Assembly: GCF_032854445.1 (NCBI RefSeq)
Contig: NW_027018159.1
Location: 1 to 64,000, forward strand
Direction: 5' to 3'
Length of the DNA stretch: 64,000 bases
Source of the DNA: Liolophura sinensis
Taxonomy: Eukaryota; Mollusca; Polyplacophora; Chitonida; Chitonidae
Each line of letters begins with the position of its first letter. Position 1 is the first letter of the stretch. A program made the translations under genes and the position numbers. Below the pieces are notes generated by a model that was not told the DNA's origin, did not search any database, and saw only the letters and a list, made by a program, of their open reading frames with translations. Shown one piece after another: positions 12,786-26,129 of this stretch.

Positions 12786-14606
12786 ATGCAAAAGTGGACA
12801 AACTGTTCCAGTGCTGCTAGTAAGAGCCTAATCCGACGTATTTTGTGACGAGAAATCGAATGGTGCAATCCGCGTTGCTCTCCGACCAATACTTTTGGCT
12901 GTAGCGACAATTGAATGATCATTTATGTCATAATCACGTGCGTAGCAACGGCTCTTACTCCATGGAAACCAGGGATATTTGCAATTTTTCAACAGCTGCC
13001 GATGCCTGGCTCAATTCCGCATCTTTTGGCACCTTACTGAAGTGGGTTAGTGTTCAGTTGTACTTTTTACAGCAGACTGTATCAAGTACCTTGTGTTTTT
13101 CACGTACAAATGGTGTGGTTTTTCTACACGTAGATAAAGACATTGAGATTGTCTGGCACTTAGAAGTAAGGCAATTGCTGGGTGAGTTAAATGGGCTTAG
13201 CCGAAAGATTTGACGTCTTCTGGGCTACCGAAGGGCACATAACTTATAGTCAAAAGTTGAATATACTAATGACCAGTCGCGATTGTACAGAGTACAGTTT
13301 AGCCGATTTCAATTAACAAAAAGACGAAGCAAAAATGCAAAAGTGGAAAAACTGTTCCAGTGCTACTAGTAAGAGGCTAATCCGACGTATTTTGTGACGA
13401 GAAATCGAATGGTGCAAACCGCGTTGCTCTCCAACCAATACTTTTGGCTGTAGCGACAGATCAATGATCATTGATGTCATAATCACGTGCCCAGCAACGG
13501 CTCTTACTCCATGGAAACCAGGGAAATTTGCAATTTTTCAACAGCTGCCGATGCCTGGCTCAATTCCGCATCTTTTGGCACCTTACTGAAGTGAGTTAGT
13601 GTTCAGTTGTACTTTTTACAGCAGACTGTATCAAGTACCTTGTGTTTTTTATGTACAAATGGTGTGGTTTTTCTACACGTAGATAAAGACATTGAGATTG
13701 TCTTGGACTTAGAAGTAAGACAACTGCTGGGTGAGTTGAATGGGCTTAGCCGAAAGATTTGACGTCTTCTGGGCTACCGAAGGGCACATAACTTATAGTC
13801 AAAAGTTGAATATAGTAATGACCAGTCGCGATTGTACAGAGTACAGTGTAGCCGATTTCAATTAACAAAAAGACCAGGTAAAAATGCAAAAGTGGAAAAA
13901 CTGTTCCAGTGCTACTAGTAGGAGCCTAATCCGACGTATTTTGTGACGAGAAATCGAATGGTGCAATCCGCGTTGCTCTCCGACCAATACTTTTGGCTGT
14001 AGCGACAATTAAATGATCATTTATGTCATAATCACGTGCGTAGCAACGGCTCTTACTCCATGGAAACCAGGGAAATTTGCAATTTTTCAACAGCTGCCGA
14101 TGCCTGGCTCAATTCCGCATCTTTTGGCACCTTACTGAAGTGAGTTAGTGTTAAGTTGTACTTTTTACAGCAGACTGTATCAAGTACCTTGTGGTTTTCA
14201 CGTACAAATGGTGTGGTTTTTCTACACGTAGATAAAGACATTGAGATTGTCTTGCACTTATAAGTAAGGCAATTGCTGGGTGAGTTAAATGGGCTTGTCC
14301 CAAAGATTTGACGTCTTCTGAGCTACCGAAGGGCACATAACTTATAGTCAAAAGTTGAATATAGTAATGACCAGTCGCGATTGTACAGAGTACAGTGTAG
14401 CCGATTTCAATTAACAAAAAGACCAGGCAAAAATGCAAAAGTGGAAAAACTGTTCCAGTGCTGCTGGTAAGAGGCTAATCCGACGTATTTTGTGACGAGA
14501 AATCGAATGGTGCAAACCGCGTTGCTCTCCGACCAATACTTTTGGCTGTAGCGACAATTGATTGATCATTGATGTCATAATCACGTGCCCAGCAACGGCT
14601 CTTACT

Positions 14607-17600
14607 CCATGGAAACCAGGGATAATTGCAATTTTTTAACAGCTGCCGATGCCTGGCCCAATTCTGCATCTTTTGGCACCTTAAAAATGTGGGTCAGTGT
14701 TTAGTTGTACTTTTTACAGCAGACTGTATCAAGTACCTTGTGTTTTTTATGTACAAATGGTCTGGTTTTTCTACACTTAGATAAAGACATTGAGATTGTC
14801 TTGGACTTAGAAGTAAGACAATTGCTGGGTGAGTTAAATGGGCTTGGCCCAAAGATTTCAGGTCTTCTGGGCTACCGAAGGGCACATAACTTATAGTCAA
14901 AAGTTGAATATAGTAATGACCAGTCGCGATTGTACAGAGTACAGTGTAGCCGATTTCAATTAACAAAAAGACCAGGCAAAAATGCAAAAGTGGAAAAACT
15001 GTTCCAGTGCTACTAGTAAGAGCCTAATCCGACGTATTTTGTGACGAGAAATCGAATGGTGCAATCCGCGTTGCTCTCCGACCAATACTTTTGGCTGTAG
15101 CGACAATTGAATGATCATTTATGTCATAATCACGTGCGTAGCAACGGCTCTTACTCCATGGAAACTAAGGAAATTTGCAATTTTTCAACAGCTGCCGATG
15201 CCTGGCTCAATTCCGCATCTTTTGGCACCTTACTGAAGTGGGTTAGTGTTCAGTTGTACTTTTTACAGCAGACTGTATCAAGTACCTTGTGTTTTTTATG
15301 TACAAATGGTCTGGTTTTTCTACACGTAGATAAAGACATTGAGATTGTCTTGCACTTAGAAGTAAGGCAATTGCTGGGTGAGTTAAATGGGCTTAGCCCA
15401 AAGATTTCAGGTCTTCTGGGCTACCGAAGGGCACATAACTGATAATCAAAAGTTGAATATAGTAATGACCAGTCGCGATTGTACAGAGTACAGTGTAGCC
15501 GATTTCAATTAACAAAAAGACCAGGTAAAAATGCAAAAGTGGAAAAACTGTTCCAGTGCTGCTGGTATGAGGCTAATCCGACGTATTTTGTGACGACAAA
15601 TCGAATGGTGCAAACCGCGTTGCTCTCCGACCAATACTTTTGGCTGTAGTGACAATTGAATGATCATTGATGTCATAATCACGTGCCCAGTAACGGCTCT
15701 TACTCCATGGAAACCAGGGAAATTTGCAATTTTTCAACAGCTGCCGATGCCTGGCTCAATTCCGCATCTTTTGGCACCTTACTGAAGTGGGTCAGTGTTC
15801 AGTTGTACTTTTTACAGCAGACTGTATCAAGTACCTTGTGTTTTTCACGTACAAATGGTGTGGTTTTTCTACACGTAGATAAAGACATTGAGATTGTCTT
15901 GCACTTAGAAGTAAGGCAATTGCTGGGTGAGTTAAATGGGCTTAGCCCAAAGATTTCAGGTCTTCTGGGCTACCGAAGGGCACATAACTTATAGTCAAAA
16001 GTTGAATATAGTAATGACCAGTCGCGATTGTACAGAGTACAGTGTAGCCGATTTCAATTAACAAACAGACCAGGTAAAAATGCAAAATTGGAAAAACTGT
16101 TCCAGTGCTACTAGTAAGAGCCTAATCCGACGTATTTTGTGACGAGAAATCGAATGGTGCAATCCGCGTTGCTCTCCGACCAATACTTTTGGCTGTAGCG
16201 ACAGATCAATGATCATTGATGTCATAATCACGTGCCCAGCAACGGCTCTTACTCCATGGAAACCAGGGATATTTGCAATTTTTTAACAGCTGCCGATGCC
16301 TGGCCCAATTCCACATCTTTTGGCTTCTTATAAATGTGGGTCAGTGTTTAGTTGTACTTTTTACAGCAGACTGTATCAAGTACCTTGTGTTTTTTATGTA
16401 CAAATGGTCTGGTTTTTCTACACGTAGATAAAGACATTGGGATTGTCTTGGACTTAGAAGTAAGACAATTGCTGGGTGAGTTGAATGGGCTTAGCCGATA
16501 GATTTGACGTCTTCTTGGCTACCGACGGGCACATAACTTATAGTCAAAAGTTGAATATAGTAATGACCAGTCGCGATTGTACAGAGTACAGTGTAGCCGA
16601 TTTCAATTAACAAAAAGACCAGGTAAAAATGCAAAAGTGGAAAAATTGTTCCAGTGCTGCTGGTAAGAGGCTAATCCGACGTATTTTGTGACGAGAAATC
16701 GAATGGTGCAAACCGCGTTGCTCTCCGACCAATACTTTTGGCTGTAGTAACAATTGAATGATAATTTATGTCATAATCACGTGCGTAGCAACGGCTCTTA
16801 CTCCATGGAAACCAGGGAAATTTGCAATTTTTCAACAGCTGCCGATGCCTGGCTCAATTCCGCATCTTTTGGCACCTTGCTGAAGTGGGTCAGTGTTCAG
16901 TTGTACTTTTTACAGCAGACTGTATCAAGTACCTTGTGGTTTTCACGTACAAATGGTGTGGTTTTTCTACACGTAGATAAAGACATTGACATTGTCTTGC
17001 ACTTAGAAGTAAGGCAATTGCTGGGTGAGTTAAATGGGCTTAGCCGATAGATTTCAGGTCTTCTGGGCTACCGAAGGGCACATAACTTATAGTCAAAAGT
17101 TGAATATAGTAATGACCAGTCGCGATTGTACAGAGTACAGTGTAGCCGATTTCAATTAAAAAAGGCAAAAATGCAAAAGTGGACAAACTGTTCCAGTGCT
17201 GCTAGTAAGAGCCTAATCCGACGTATTTTGTGACGAGAAATCGAATGGTGCAATCCGGGTTGCTCTCCGACCAATACTTTTGGCTGTAGCGACAATTGAA
17301 TGATCATTTATGTCATAATCACGTGCGTAGCAACGGCTCTTACTCCATGGAAACCAGGGATATTTGCAATTTTTCAACAGCTGCCGATGCCTGGCTCAAT
17401 TCCGCATCTTTTGGACCTTACTGAAGTGGGTTAGTGTTCAGTTGTACTTTTTACAGCAGACTGTATCAAGTACCTTGTGTTTTTTCACGTACAAATGGTG
17501 TGGTTTTTCTACACGTAGATAAAGACATTGAGATTGTCTGGCACTTAGAAGTAAGGCAATTGCTGGGTGAGTTAAATGGGCTTAGCCGAAAGATTTGACG

Positions 17601-17893
17601 TCTTCTGGGCTACCGAAGGGCACATAACTTATAGTCAAAAGTTGAATATACTAATGACCAGTCGCGATTGTACAGAGTACAGTTTAGCCGATTTCAATTA
17701 ACAAAAAGACGAAGCAAAAATGCAAAAGTGGAAAAACTGTTCCAGTGCTACTAGTAAGAGGCTAATCCGACGTATTTTGTGACGAGAAATCGAATGGTGC
17801 AAACCGCGTTGCTCTCCAACCAATACTTTTGGCTGTAGCGACAGATCAATGATCATTGATGTCATAATCACGTGCCCAGCAACGGCTCTTACT
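14607..17893. repeat. Higher-order repeat, partial third copy
   Basis: Units by CCATGG position: 14607 D, 15156 B, 15705 B, 16254 A, 16803 B, 17345 B. They match 10222-13508 at a constant offset of 4385 bp, sharing AAACTAAGG, CCCAGTAACGG and the 7-bp deletion. The offset from copy 1 to copy 2 is about 6032 bp, so the three units equivalent to 8575-10221 are absent between copies 2 and 3. Private changes include CTGATAATC at about 15439, GGCTTCTTAT near 16323, and compensating -1/+1 indels near 17414 and 17480. Similarity ends in the next unit (17894), which is plain A rather than A/B/A. Confidence 0.92.
17145..17165. repeat. 7-bp deletion allele, copy 3
   Basis: Same shortened spacer in the partial third copy, but with the ordinary TGTACAGAGTAC upstream. 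The deletion therefore probably predates the upstream substitution shared by copies 1 and 2. Confidence 0.88.
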
Positions 17894-18442
17894 CCATGGA
17901 AACCAGGGATATTTGCAATTTTTTAACAGCTGCCGATGCCTGGCCCAATTCCACATCTTTTGGCACCTTATAAATGTGGGTCAGTGTTCAGTTGTACTTT
18001 TTACAGCAGACTGTATCAAGTACCTTGTGTTTTTTATGTACAAATGGTCTGGTTTTTCTACACGTAGATAAAGACATTGAGATTGTCTTGGACTTAGAAG
18101 TAAGACAATTGCTGGGTGAGTTGAATGGGCTTAGCCGAAAGATTTGACGTCTTCTGGGCTACCGAAGGGCACATAACTTATAGTCAAAAGTTGAATATAG
18201 TAATGACCAGTCGCGATTGTACAGAGTACAGTGTAGCCGATTTCAATTAACAAAAAGACCAGGCAAAAATGCAAAAGTGGAAAAACTGTTCCAGTGCTAC
18301 TAGTAAGAGCCTAATCCGACGTATTTTGTGACGAGAAATCGAATGGTGCAAACCGCGTTGCTCTCCGACCAATACTTTTGCCTGTAGTGACAATTGAATG
18401 ATCATTGATGTCATAATCACGTGCCCAGCAACGGACCTTACT

Positions 18443-20638
18443 CCATGGAAACCGGGGAAATTTGCAATTTTTCAACAGCTGCCGATGCCTGGCTCAATTC
18501 CGCCTCTTTTGGCACCTTTTTCATGTGGGTCTGTGGTCAGTTGTACTTTTTACAGCAGACTGTATCAAGTACCTTGTGTTTTTCACGTACAAATGGTCTG
18601 GTTTTTCTACACGTAGATAAAGACATTGAGATTGTCTTGGACTTAGAAGTAAGACAATTGCTGGGTGAGTTAAATGGGCTGAGCCGATAGGTTTGACGTC
18701 TTCTGGTCTACTGAAGGGCACATAACTTTTAGTCAAAAGTTAAATATAGTAATGACCAGTCGCGATTGTACAGAGTACAGTGTAGCCGATTTCAATTACC
18801 AAAAAGACCAGGTAAAAATGCAAAATTGGAAAAGTTGTTCCAGTGCTGCTGGTAAGAAGCTAATCCGACGTATTTTGTGACGACAAATCGAATGGTGCAA
18901 TCCGCGTTGCTGTCCGACCAACACTTTTGCCTGTAGTGACAATTGAATGATCATTTATGTCATAATCACGTGCCCAGCAACGGCTCTTACTCCATGGAAA
19001 CCAGGGAAATTTGCAATTTTTCAACAGCTGCCGATACCTGGCTCAATTCCGGATCTTTTGGCACCTTATTCATGTGGGTCTGTGGTCAGTTGTACTTTTT
19101 ACAGCAGACTGTATTAAGTACCTTGTGTTTTTCACGTACAAATGGTGTGGTTTTTCTACACGTAGATAAAGACATTGAGATTGTCTTGCACTTAGAAGTA
19201 AGGCAATTGCTGGGTGAGTTAAATGGGCTTAGCCCAAAGATTTCAGGTCTTCTGGGCTACCGAAGGGCACATAACTTATAGTCAAAAGTTGAATATAGTA
19301 ATGACCAGTAGCGATTGTACAGAGTACAGTGTAGCCGATTTCAATTAACAAAAAGACCAGGTAAAAATGCAAAAGTGGAAAAACTGTTCCAGTGCTGCTG
19401 GTAAGAGGCTAATCCGACGTATTTTGTGACGACAAATCGAATGGTGCAAACCGCGTTGCTCTCCGACCAATACTTTTGCCTGTAGTGACAATTGAATGAT
19501 CATTGATGTCATAATCACGTGCACAGCAACGGCCCTTACTCCATGGAAACCAGGGAAATTTGCAATTTTTCAACAGCTGCCGAGGCCTGGCTCAATTCCG
19601 CATCTTTTGGCACCTTATTCATGTGGGTCTGTGGTCAGTTGTACTTTTTACAGCAGACTGTATCAAGTACCTTGTGTTTTTCATGTACAAATGGTGTGGT
19701 TTTTCTACACGTAGATAAAGACATTGAGATTGTCTTGCACTTAGAAGTAAGGCAATTGCTGGATGAGTTAAATGGGCTTAGCCGAAAGATTTGACGTCTT
19801 CTGGGCTACCGAAGGGCACATAACTTATAGTCAAAAGTTGAATATAGTAATGACCAGTCGCGATTGTACAGAGTACAGTGTAGCCGATTTCAATTAACAA
19901 AAAGACCAGGTAAAAATGCAAAAGTGGAAAAACTGTTCCAGTGCTACTCGTAATAGCCTAATCCGACGTATTTTGTGACGAGAAATCGAATGGTGCAATC
20001 CGCGTTGCTCTCCGACCAATACTTTTGGCTGTAGCGACAATTGAATGATCATTGATGTCATAATCACGTGCGTAGCAACGGCTCTTACTCCATGGAAACC
20101 AGGGAAATTTGCAATTTTTCAACAGCTGCCGATGCCTGGCTCAATTCCGCATCTTTTGGCACCTTATTCATGTGGGTCTGTGGTCAGTTGTACATTTTAC
20201 AGCAGACTGTATCAAGTACCTTGTGTTTTTCACGTACAAATGGTGTGGTTTTTCTACACGTAGATAAAGACATTGAGATTGTCTTGCACTTAGAAGTAAG
20301 GCAATTGCTGGGTGAGTTAAATGGGCTTAGCCCAAAGATTTCAGGTCTTCTGGGCTACCGAAGGGCACATAACTTATAGTCAAAAGTTGAATATAGTAAT
20401 GACCAGTCGCGATTGTACAGAGTACAGTGTAGCCGATTTCAATTAACAAAAAGACCAGGCAAAAATGCAAAAGTGGACAAACTGTTCCAGTGCTGCTGGT
20501 AAGAGGCTAATCCGACGTATTTTGTGACGACAAATCGAATGGTGCAAACCGCGTTGCTCTCCGACCAATACTTTTGCCTGTAGTGACAATTGAATGATCA
20601 TTTATGTCATAATCACGTGCCCAGCAACGACTCTTACT
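18443..20638. repeat. Run of four consecutive type C units
   Basis: Four successive units carry the C box with CTGTGGTCAG. Elsewhere C units are mostly single, with one pair at 59027/59576. The first has the private forms CGGACCTTAC, ACCGGGG and CCTTTTTCATG; the last has the B-type GCGTAGC upstream. They are therefore related but not identical copies. Confidence 0.88.
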
Positions 20639-21138
20639 CCATGGAAACCAGGGATATTTGCAATTTTTCAACAGCTGCCGATGCCTGGCTCAATTCCGCA
20701 TCTTTTGGCACCTTACTGAAGTGGGTCAGTGTTCAGTTGTACTTTTTACAGCAGACTGTATCAAGTACCTTGTGTTTTTCACGTACAAATGGTGTGGTTT
20801 TTCTACACGTAGATAAAGACATTAAGATTGTCTTGCACTTAGAAGTAAGGCAATTGCTGGGTGAGTTAAATGGGCTTAGCCGAAAGATTTGACGTCTTCT
20901 GGGCTACCGAAGGGCACATAACTTATAGTCAAAAGTTGAATATAGTAATGACCAGTCGCGATTGTACAGAGTACAGTGTAGCCGATTTCAATTAACAAAA
21001 AGACGAAGCAAAAATGCAAAAGTGGAAAAACTGTTCCAGTGCTACTAGTAAGAGGCTAATCCGACGTATTTTGTGACGAGAAATCGAATGGTGTAAACCG
21101 CGTTGCTCTCCGACCAATACTTTTGGCTGTAGCGACAG

Positions 21139-21154
21139 ATCAATGATCATTGAT
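21139..21154. promoter_or_regulatory. Perfect 16-bp palindrome ATCAATGATCATTGAT
   Basis: The sequence equals its own reverse complement and could bind a dimeric protein or form a small cruciform. It is typical of A units and some D units. B units keep a shorter core (AATGATCATT). A few units lose symmetry, for example TGATTTATCATTG near 42012, 49151, 55171 and 57899. No function is shown; representative copy given. Confidence 0.6.
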
Positions 21155-21187
21155 GTCATAATCACGTGCCCAGCAACGGCTCTTACT

Positions 21188-21736
21188 CCATGGAAACCAG
21201 GGATATTTGCAATTTTTTAACAGCTGCCGATGCCTGGCCCAATTCCACATCTTTTGGCACCTTATAAATGTGGGTCAGTGTTCAGTTGTACTTTTTACAG
21301 CAGACTGTATCAAGTACCTTGTGTTTTTTATGTACAAATGGTGTGGTTTTTCTACACGTAGATAAAGACATTGAGATTGTCTTGGACTTAGAAGTAAGAC
21401 AATTGCTGGGTGAGTTAAATGGGCTTAGCCGAAAGATTTGACGTCTTCTGGGCTACCGAAGGGCACATAACTTATAGTCAAAAGTTGAATATAGTAATGA
21501 CCAGTCGCGATTGTACAGAGTACAGTGTAGCCGATTTCAATTAACAAACAGACCAGGCAAAAATGCAAAAGTGGAAAAACTGTTCCAGTGCTGCTGGTAA
21601 GAGGCTAATCCGACGTATTTTGTGAGGAGAAATCGAATGGTGTAATCCGCGTTGCTTTCCGACCAATACTTTTGGCTGTAGCGACAATTTAATGATCATT
21701 GATGTCATAATCACGTGCCCAGCAACGGCTCTTACT
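21188..21736. repeat. Representative type A unit
   Basis: Type A markers: GATATTTGC, TTTTTTAACAG, GGCCCAATTCCACATC, TTATAAATG, TTTTTTATG, CTTGGACTTAG, AAGACAATTG. Upstream are GACGAAGC and the palindrome ATCAATGATCATTGAT. Clear A units lie at 894, 1994, 3092, 5837, 9124, 11869, 16254, 17894, 21188, 22286, 25032, 34923, 36021, 38217, 39314, 40962, 44256, 47002 and 54122. Confidence 0.88.
21263..21268. promoter_or_regulatory. TATAAA in type A units (possible TATA-like element)
   Basis: The type A box contains TATAAA on the plus strand; B, C and D units do not at this place. It could be a chance match. If A units are transcribed, this would be the first place to look for a start site about 25-30 bp downstream. 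Confidence 0.25.
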
Positions 21737-22835
21737 CCATGGAAACCAGGGAAATTTGCAATTTTTCAACAGCTGCCGATGCCTGGCTCAATTCCGCATC
21801 TTTTGGCACCTTACTGAAGTGGGTCAGTGTTCAGTTGTACTTTTTACAGCAGACTGTATCAAGTACCTTGTGTTTTTCACGTGCAAATGGTGTGGTTTTT
21901 CTACACGTAGATAAAGACATTAAGATTGTCTTGCACTTAGAAGTAAGGCAATTGCTGGGTGAGTTAAATGGGCTTAGCCGAAAGATTTGACGTCTTCTGG
22001 GCTACCGAAGGGCACATAACTTATAGTCAAAAGTTGAATATAGTAATGACCAGTCGCGATTGTACAGAGTACAGTGTAGCCGATTTCAATTAACAAAAAG
22101 ACGAAGCAAAAATGCAAAAGTGGAAAAACTGTTCCAGTGCTACTAGTAAGAGGCTAATCCGACGTATTTTGTGACGAGAAATCGAATGGTGCAAACCGCG
22201 TTGCTCTCCGACCAATACTTTTGACTGTAGCGACAGATCAATGATCATTGATGTCATAATCACGTGCCCAGCAACGGCTCTTACTCCATGGAAACCAGGG
22301 ATATTTGCAATTTTTTAACAGCTGCCGATGCCTGGCCCAATTCCACATCTTTTGGCACCTTATAAATGTGGGTCAGTGTTTACTTGTATTTTTTACAGCA
22401 GACTGTATCAAGTACCTTGTGTTTTTTATGTACAAATGGTCTGGTTTTTCTACACGTAGATAAAGACATTGAGATTGTCTTGGACTTAGAAGAAAGACAA
22501 TTGCTGGGTGAGTTAAATGGGCTTAGCCGAAAGATTTGACGTCTTCTGGGCTACCGAAGGGCACATAACTTATAGTCAAAAGTTGAATATAGTAATGACC
22601 AGTCGCGATTGTACAGAGTACAGTGTAGCCGATTTCAATTAACAAACAGACCAGGCAAAAATGCAAAAGTGGAAAAAACTGTTCCAGTGCTGCTGGTAAG
22701 AGGCTAATCCGACGTATTTTGTGACGAGAAATCGAATGGTGCAATCCGCGTTGCTTTCCGACCAATACTTTTGCCTGTAGTGACAATTTAATGATCATTG
22801 ATGTCATAATCACGTGCCCAGCAACGGCCCTTACT

Positions 22836-23384
22836 CCATGGAAACCAGGGAAATTTGCAATTTTTCAACAGCTGCCGATGCCTGGCCCAATTCCACATCT
22901 TTTGGCACCTTATAAATGTGGGTCAGTGTTTACTTGTACTTTTTACAGCAGACTGTATCAAGTACCTTGTGTTTTTTATGTACAAATGGTGTGGTTTTTC
23001 TACACGTAGATAAAGACATTGAGATTGTCTTGGACTTAGAAGAAAGACAATTGCTGGGTGAGTTAAATGGGCTTAGCCGAAAGATTTGACGTCTTCTGGG
23101 CTACCGAAGGGCACATAACTTATAGTCAAAAGTTGAATATAGTAATGACCAGTCGCGATTGTACAGAGTACAGTGTAGCCGATTTCAATTAACAAACAGA
23201 CCAGGCAAAAATGCAAAAGTGGAAAAACTGTTCCAGTGCTGCTGGTAAGAGGCTAATCCGACGTATTTTGTCACGAGAAATCGAATGGTGTAATCCGCGT
23301 TGCTTTCCGACCAATACTTTTGGCTGTAGCGACAATTGAATGATCATTTATGTCATAATCACGTGCGTAGCAACGGCTCTTACT
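22836..23384. repeat. C/A hybrid unit
   Basis: The left part is C-like: TTGCCTGTAGTGACAATTTA upstream, then CGGCCCTTAC and GAAATTTGC. From about 22885 it is A (GGCCCAATTCCACATC, TTATAAATG). The right part matches 22286 and 25032, including AGAAAGACAATTG. The switch lies between about 22860 and 22887. Confidence 0.85.
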
Positions 23385-26129
23385 CCATGGAAACCAGGGA
23401 AATTTGCAATTTTTCAACAGCTGCCGATGCCTGGCTCAATTCCGCATCTTTTGGCACCTTACTGAAGTGGGTTAGTGTTCAGTTGTACTTTTTACAGCAG
23501 ACTGTATCAAGTACCTTGTGTTTTTCACGTACAAATGGTGTGGTTTTTCTACACGTAGATAAAGACATTGAGATTGTCTTGGACTTAGAAGTAAGACAAT
23601 TGCTGGGTGAGTTAAATGGGCTTAGCCGAAAGATTTGACGTCTTCTGGGCTACCGAAGGGCACATAACTTATAGTCAAAAGTTGAATATAGTAATGACCA
23701 GTCGCGATTGTACAGAGTACAGTGTAGCCGATTTCAATTAACAAACAGACCAGGCAAAAATGCAAAAGTGGAAAAACTGTTCCAGTGCTGCTGGTAAGAG
23801 GCTAATCCGACGTATTTTGTGACGAGAAATCGAATGGTGCAATCCGCGTTGCTTTCCGACCAATACTTTTGGCTGTAGCGACAATTGAATGATCATTTAT
23901 GTCATAATCACGTGCGTAGCAACGGCTCTTACTCCATGGAAACCAGGGAAATTTGCAATTTTTCAACAGCTGCCGATGCCTGGCTCAATTCCGCATCTTT
24001 TGGCACCTTACTGAAGTGGGTTAGTGTTCAGTTGTACTTTTTACAGCAGACTGTATCAAGTACTTTGTGTTTTTCACGTACAAATGGTGTGGTTTTTCTA
24101 CACGTAGATAAAGACATTGAGATTGTCTTGCACTTAGAAGTAAGGCAATTGCTGGGTGAGTTAAATGGGCTTAGCCCAAAGATTCCAGGTCTTCTGGGCT
24201 ACCGAAGGGCACATAACTTATAGTCAAAAGTTGAATATAGTAATGACCAGTCGCGATTGTACAGAGTGCAGTGTAGCCGGTTTCAATTAACAAAAAGACC
24301 AGGCAAAAATGCAAAAGTGGAAAAACTGTTCCAGTGCTGCTGGTAAGCGGCTAATCCGACGTATTTTGTGACGACAAATCGAATGGTGCAAACCGCGTTG
24401 CTCTCCGACCAATACTTTTGCCTGTAGTGACAATTTAATGATCATTGATGTCATAATCACGTGCCCAGCAACGGCCCTTACTCCATGGAAACCAGGGAAA
24501 TTTGCAATTTTTCAACAGCTGCCGAGGCCTGGCTCAATTCCGCATCTTTTGGCACCTTATTCATGTGGGTCTGTGGTCAGTTGCACTTTTTACAGCAGAC
24601 TGTATCAAGTACCTTGTGTTTTTCACGTGCAAATGGTGTGGTTTTTCTACACGTAGATAAAGACATTAAGATTGTCTTGCACTTAGAAGTAAGGCAATTG
24701 CTGGGTGAGTTAAATGGGCTTAGCCGAAAGATTTGACGTCTTCTGGGCTACCGAAGGGCACATAACTTATAGTCAAAAGTTGAATATAGTAATGACCAGT
24801 CGCGATTGTACAGAGTACAGTGTAGCCGATTTCAATTAACAAAAAGACGAAGCAAAAATGCAAAAGTGGAAAAACTGTTCCAGTGCTACTAGTAAGAGGC
24901 TAATCCGACGTATTTTGTGACGAGAAATCGAATGGTGCAAACCGCGTTGCTCTCCGACCAATACTTTTGGCTGTAGCGACAGATCAATGATCATTGATGT
25001 CATAATCACGTGCCCAGCAACGGCTCTTACTCCATGGAAACCAGGGATATTTGCAATTTTTTAACAGCTGCCGATGCCTGGCCCAATTCCACATCTTTTG
25101 GCACCTTATAAATGTGGGTCAGTGTTTACTTGTACTTTTTACAGCAGACTGTATCAAGTACCTTGTGTTTTTTATGTACAAATGGTGTGGTTTTTCTACA
25201 CGTAGATAAAGACATTGAGATTGTCTTGGACTTAGAAGAAAGACAATTGCTGGGTGAGTTAAATGGGCTTAGCCGAAAGATTTGACGTCTTCTGGGCTAC
25301 CGAAGGGCACATAACTTATAGTCAAAAGTTGAATATAGTAATGACCAGTCGCGATTGTACAGAGTACAGTGTAGCCGATTTCAATTAACAAACAGACCAG
25401 GCAAAAATGCAAAAGTGGAAAAACTGTTCCAGTGCTGCTGGTAAGAGGCTAATCCGACGTATTTTGTCACGAGAAATCGAATGGTGTAATCCGCGTTGCT
25501 TTCCGACCAATACTTTTGGCTGTAGCGACAATTGAATGATCATTTATGTCATAATCACGTGCGTAGCAACGGCTCTTACTCCATGGAAACCAGGGAAATT
25601 TGCAATTTTTCAACAGCTGCCGATGCCTGGCTCAATTCCGCATCTTTTGGCACCTTACTGAAGTGGGTTAGTGTTCAGTTGTACTTTTTACAGCAGACTG
25701 TATCAAGTACTTTGTGTTTTTCACGTACAAATGGTGTGGTTTTTCTACACGTAGATAAAGACATTGAGATTGTCTTGCACTTAGAAGTAAGGCAATTGCT
25801 GGGTGAGTTAAATGGGCTTAGCCCAAAGATTTCAGGTCTTCTGGGCTACCGAAGGGCACATAACTGATAGTCAAAAGTTGAATATAGTAATGACCAGTCG
25901 CGATTAGACAGAGTGCAGTGTAGCCGGTTTCAATTAACAAAAAGACCAGGCAAAAATGCAAAAGTGGACAAACTGTTCCAGTGCTGCTGGTAAGAGGCTA
26001 ATCCGACGTATTTTGTGACGACAAATCGAATGGTGCAAACCGCGTTGCTCTCCGACCAATACTTTTGGCTGTAGTGACAATTGAATGATCATTGATGTCA
26101 TAATCACGTGCCCAGCAACGGCCCTTACT

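Larger units (their letters stand above)
8575..14606. repeat. Higher-order repeat, 11-unit block, copy 2
   Basis: Units by CCATGG position: 8575 D/B hybrid, 9124 A, 9673 B, 10222 D, 10771 B, 11320 B, 11869 A, 12418 B, 12960 B, 13509 A/B/A, 14058 B. It is a tandem copy of 2541-8574. One short difference stands out: near 11134 this copy reads GACGAAGC, an A-type signature, where copy 1 (near 5102) and the partial third copy (near 15523) read GACCAGGT. That looks like a small conversion tract unique to this copy. Confidence 0.93.
17894..26129. repeat. Mosaic A/B/C segment where type C appears
   Basis: Units by CCATGG position: 17894 A, 18443 C, 18992 C, 19541 C, 20090 C, 20639 B, 21188 A, 21737 B, 22286 A, 22836 C/A, 23385 B, 23934 B, 24483 C, 25032 A, 25581 B. 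Some neighbours are re-used copies. GTGCAAATGG occurs at 21737+ and 24483+, AGAAAGACAATTG near 22491, 23040 and 25238, and TTTGTCACGAG near 23268 and 25465. This implies 3-unit and 5-unit duplications overlaid on each other. Nothing other than satellite is present. Confidence 0.9.
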
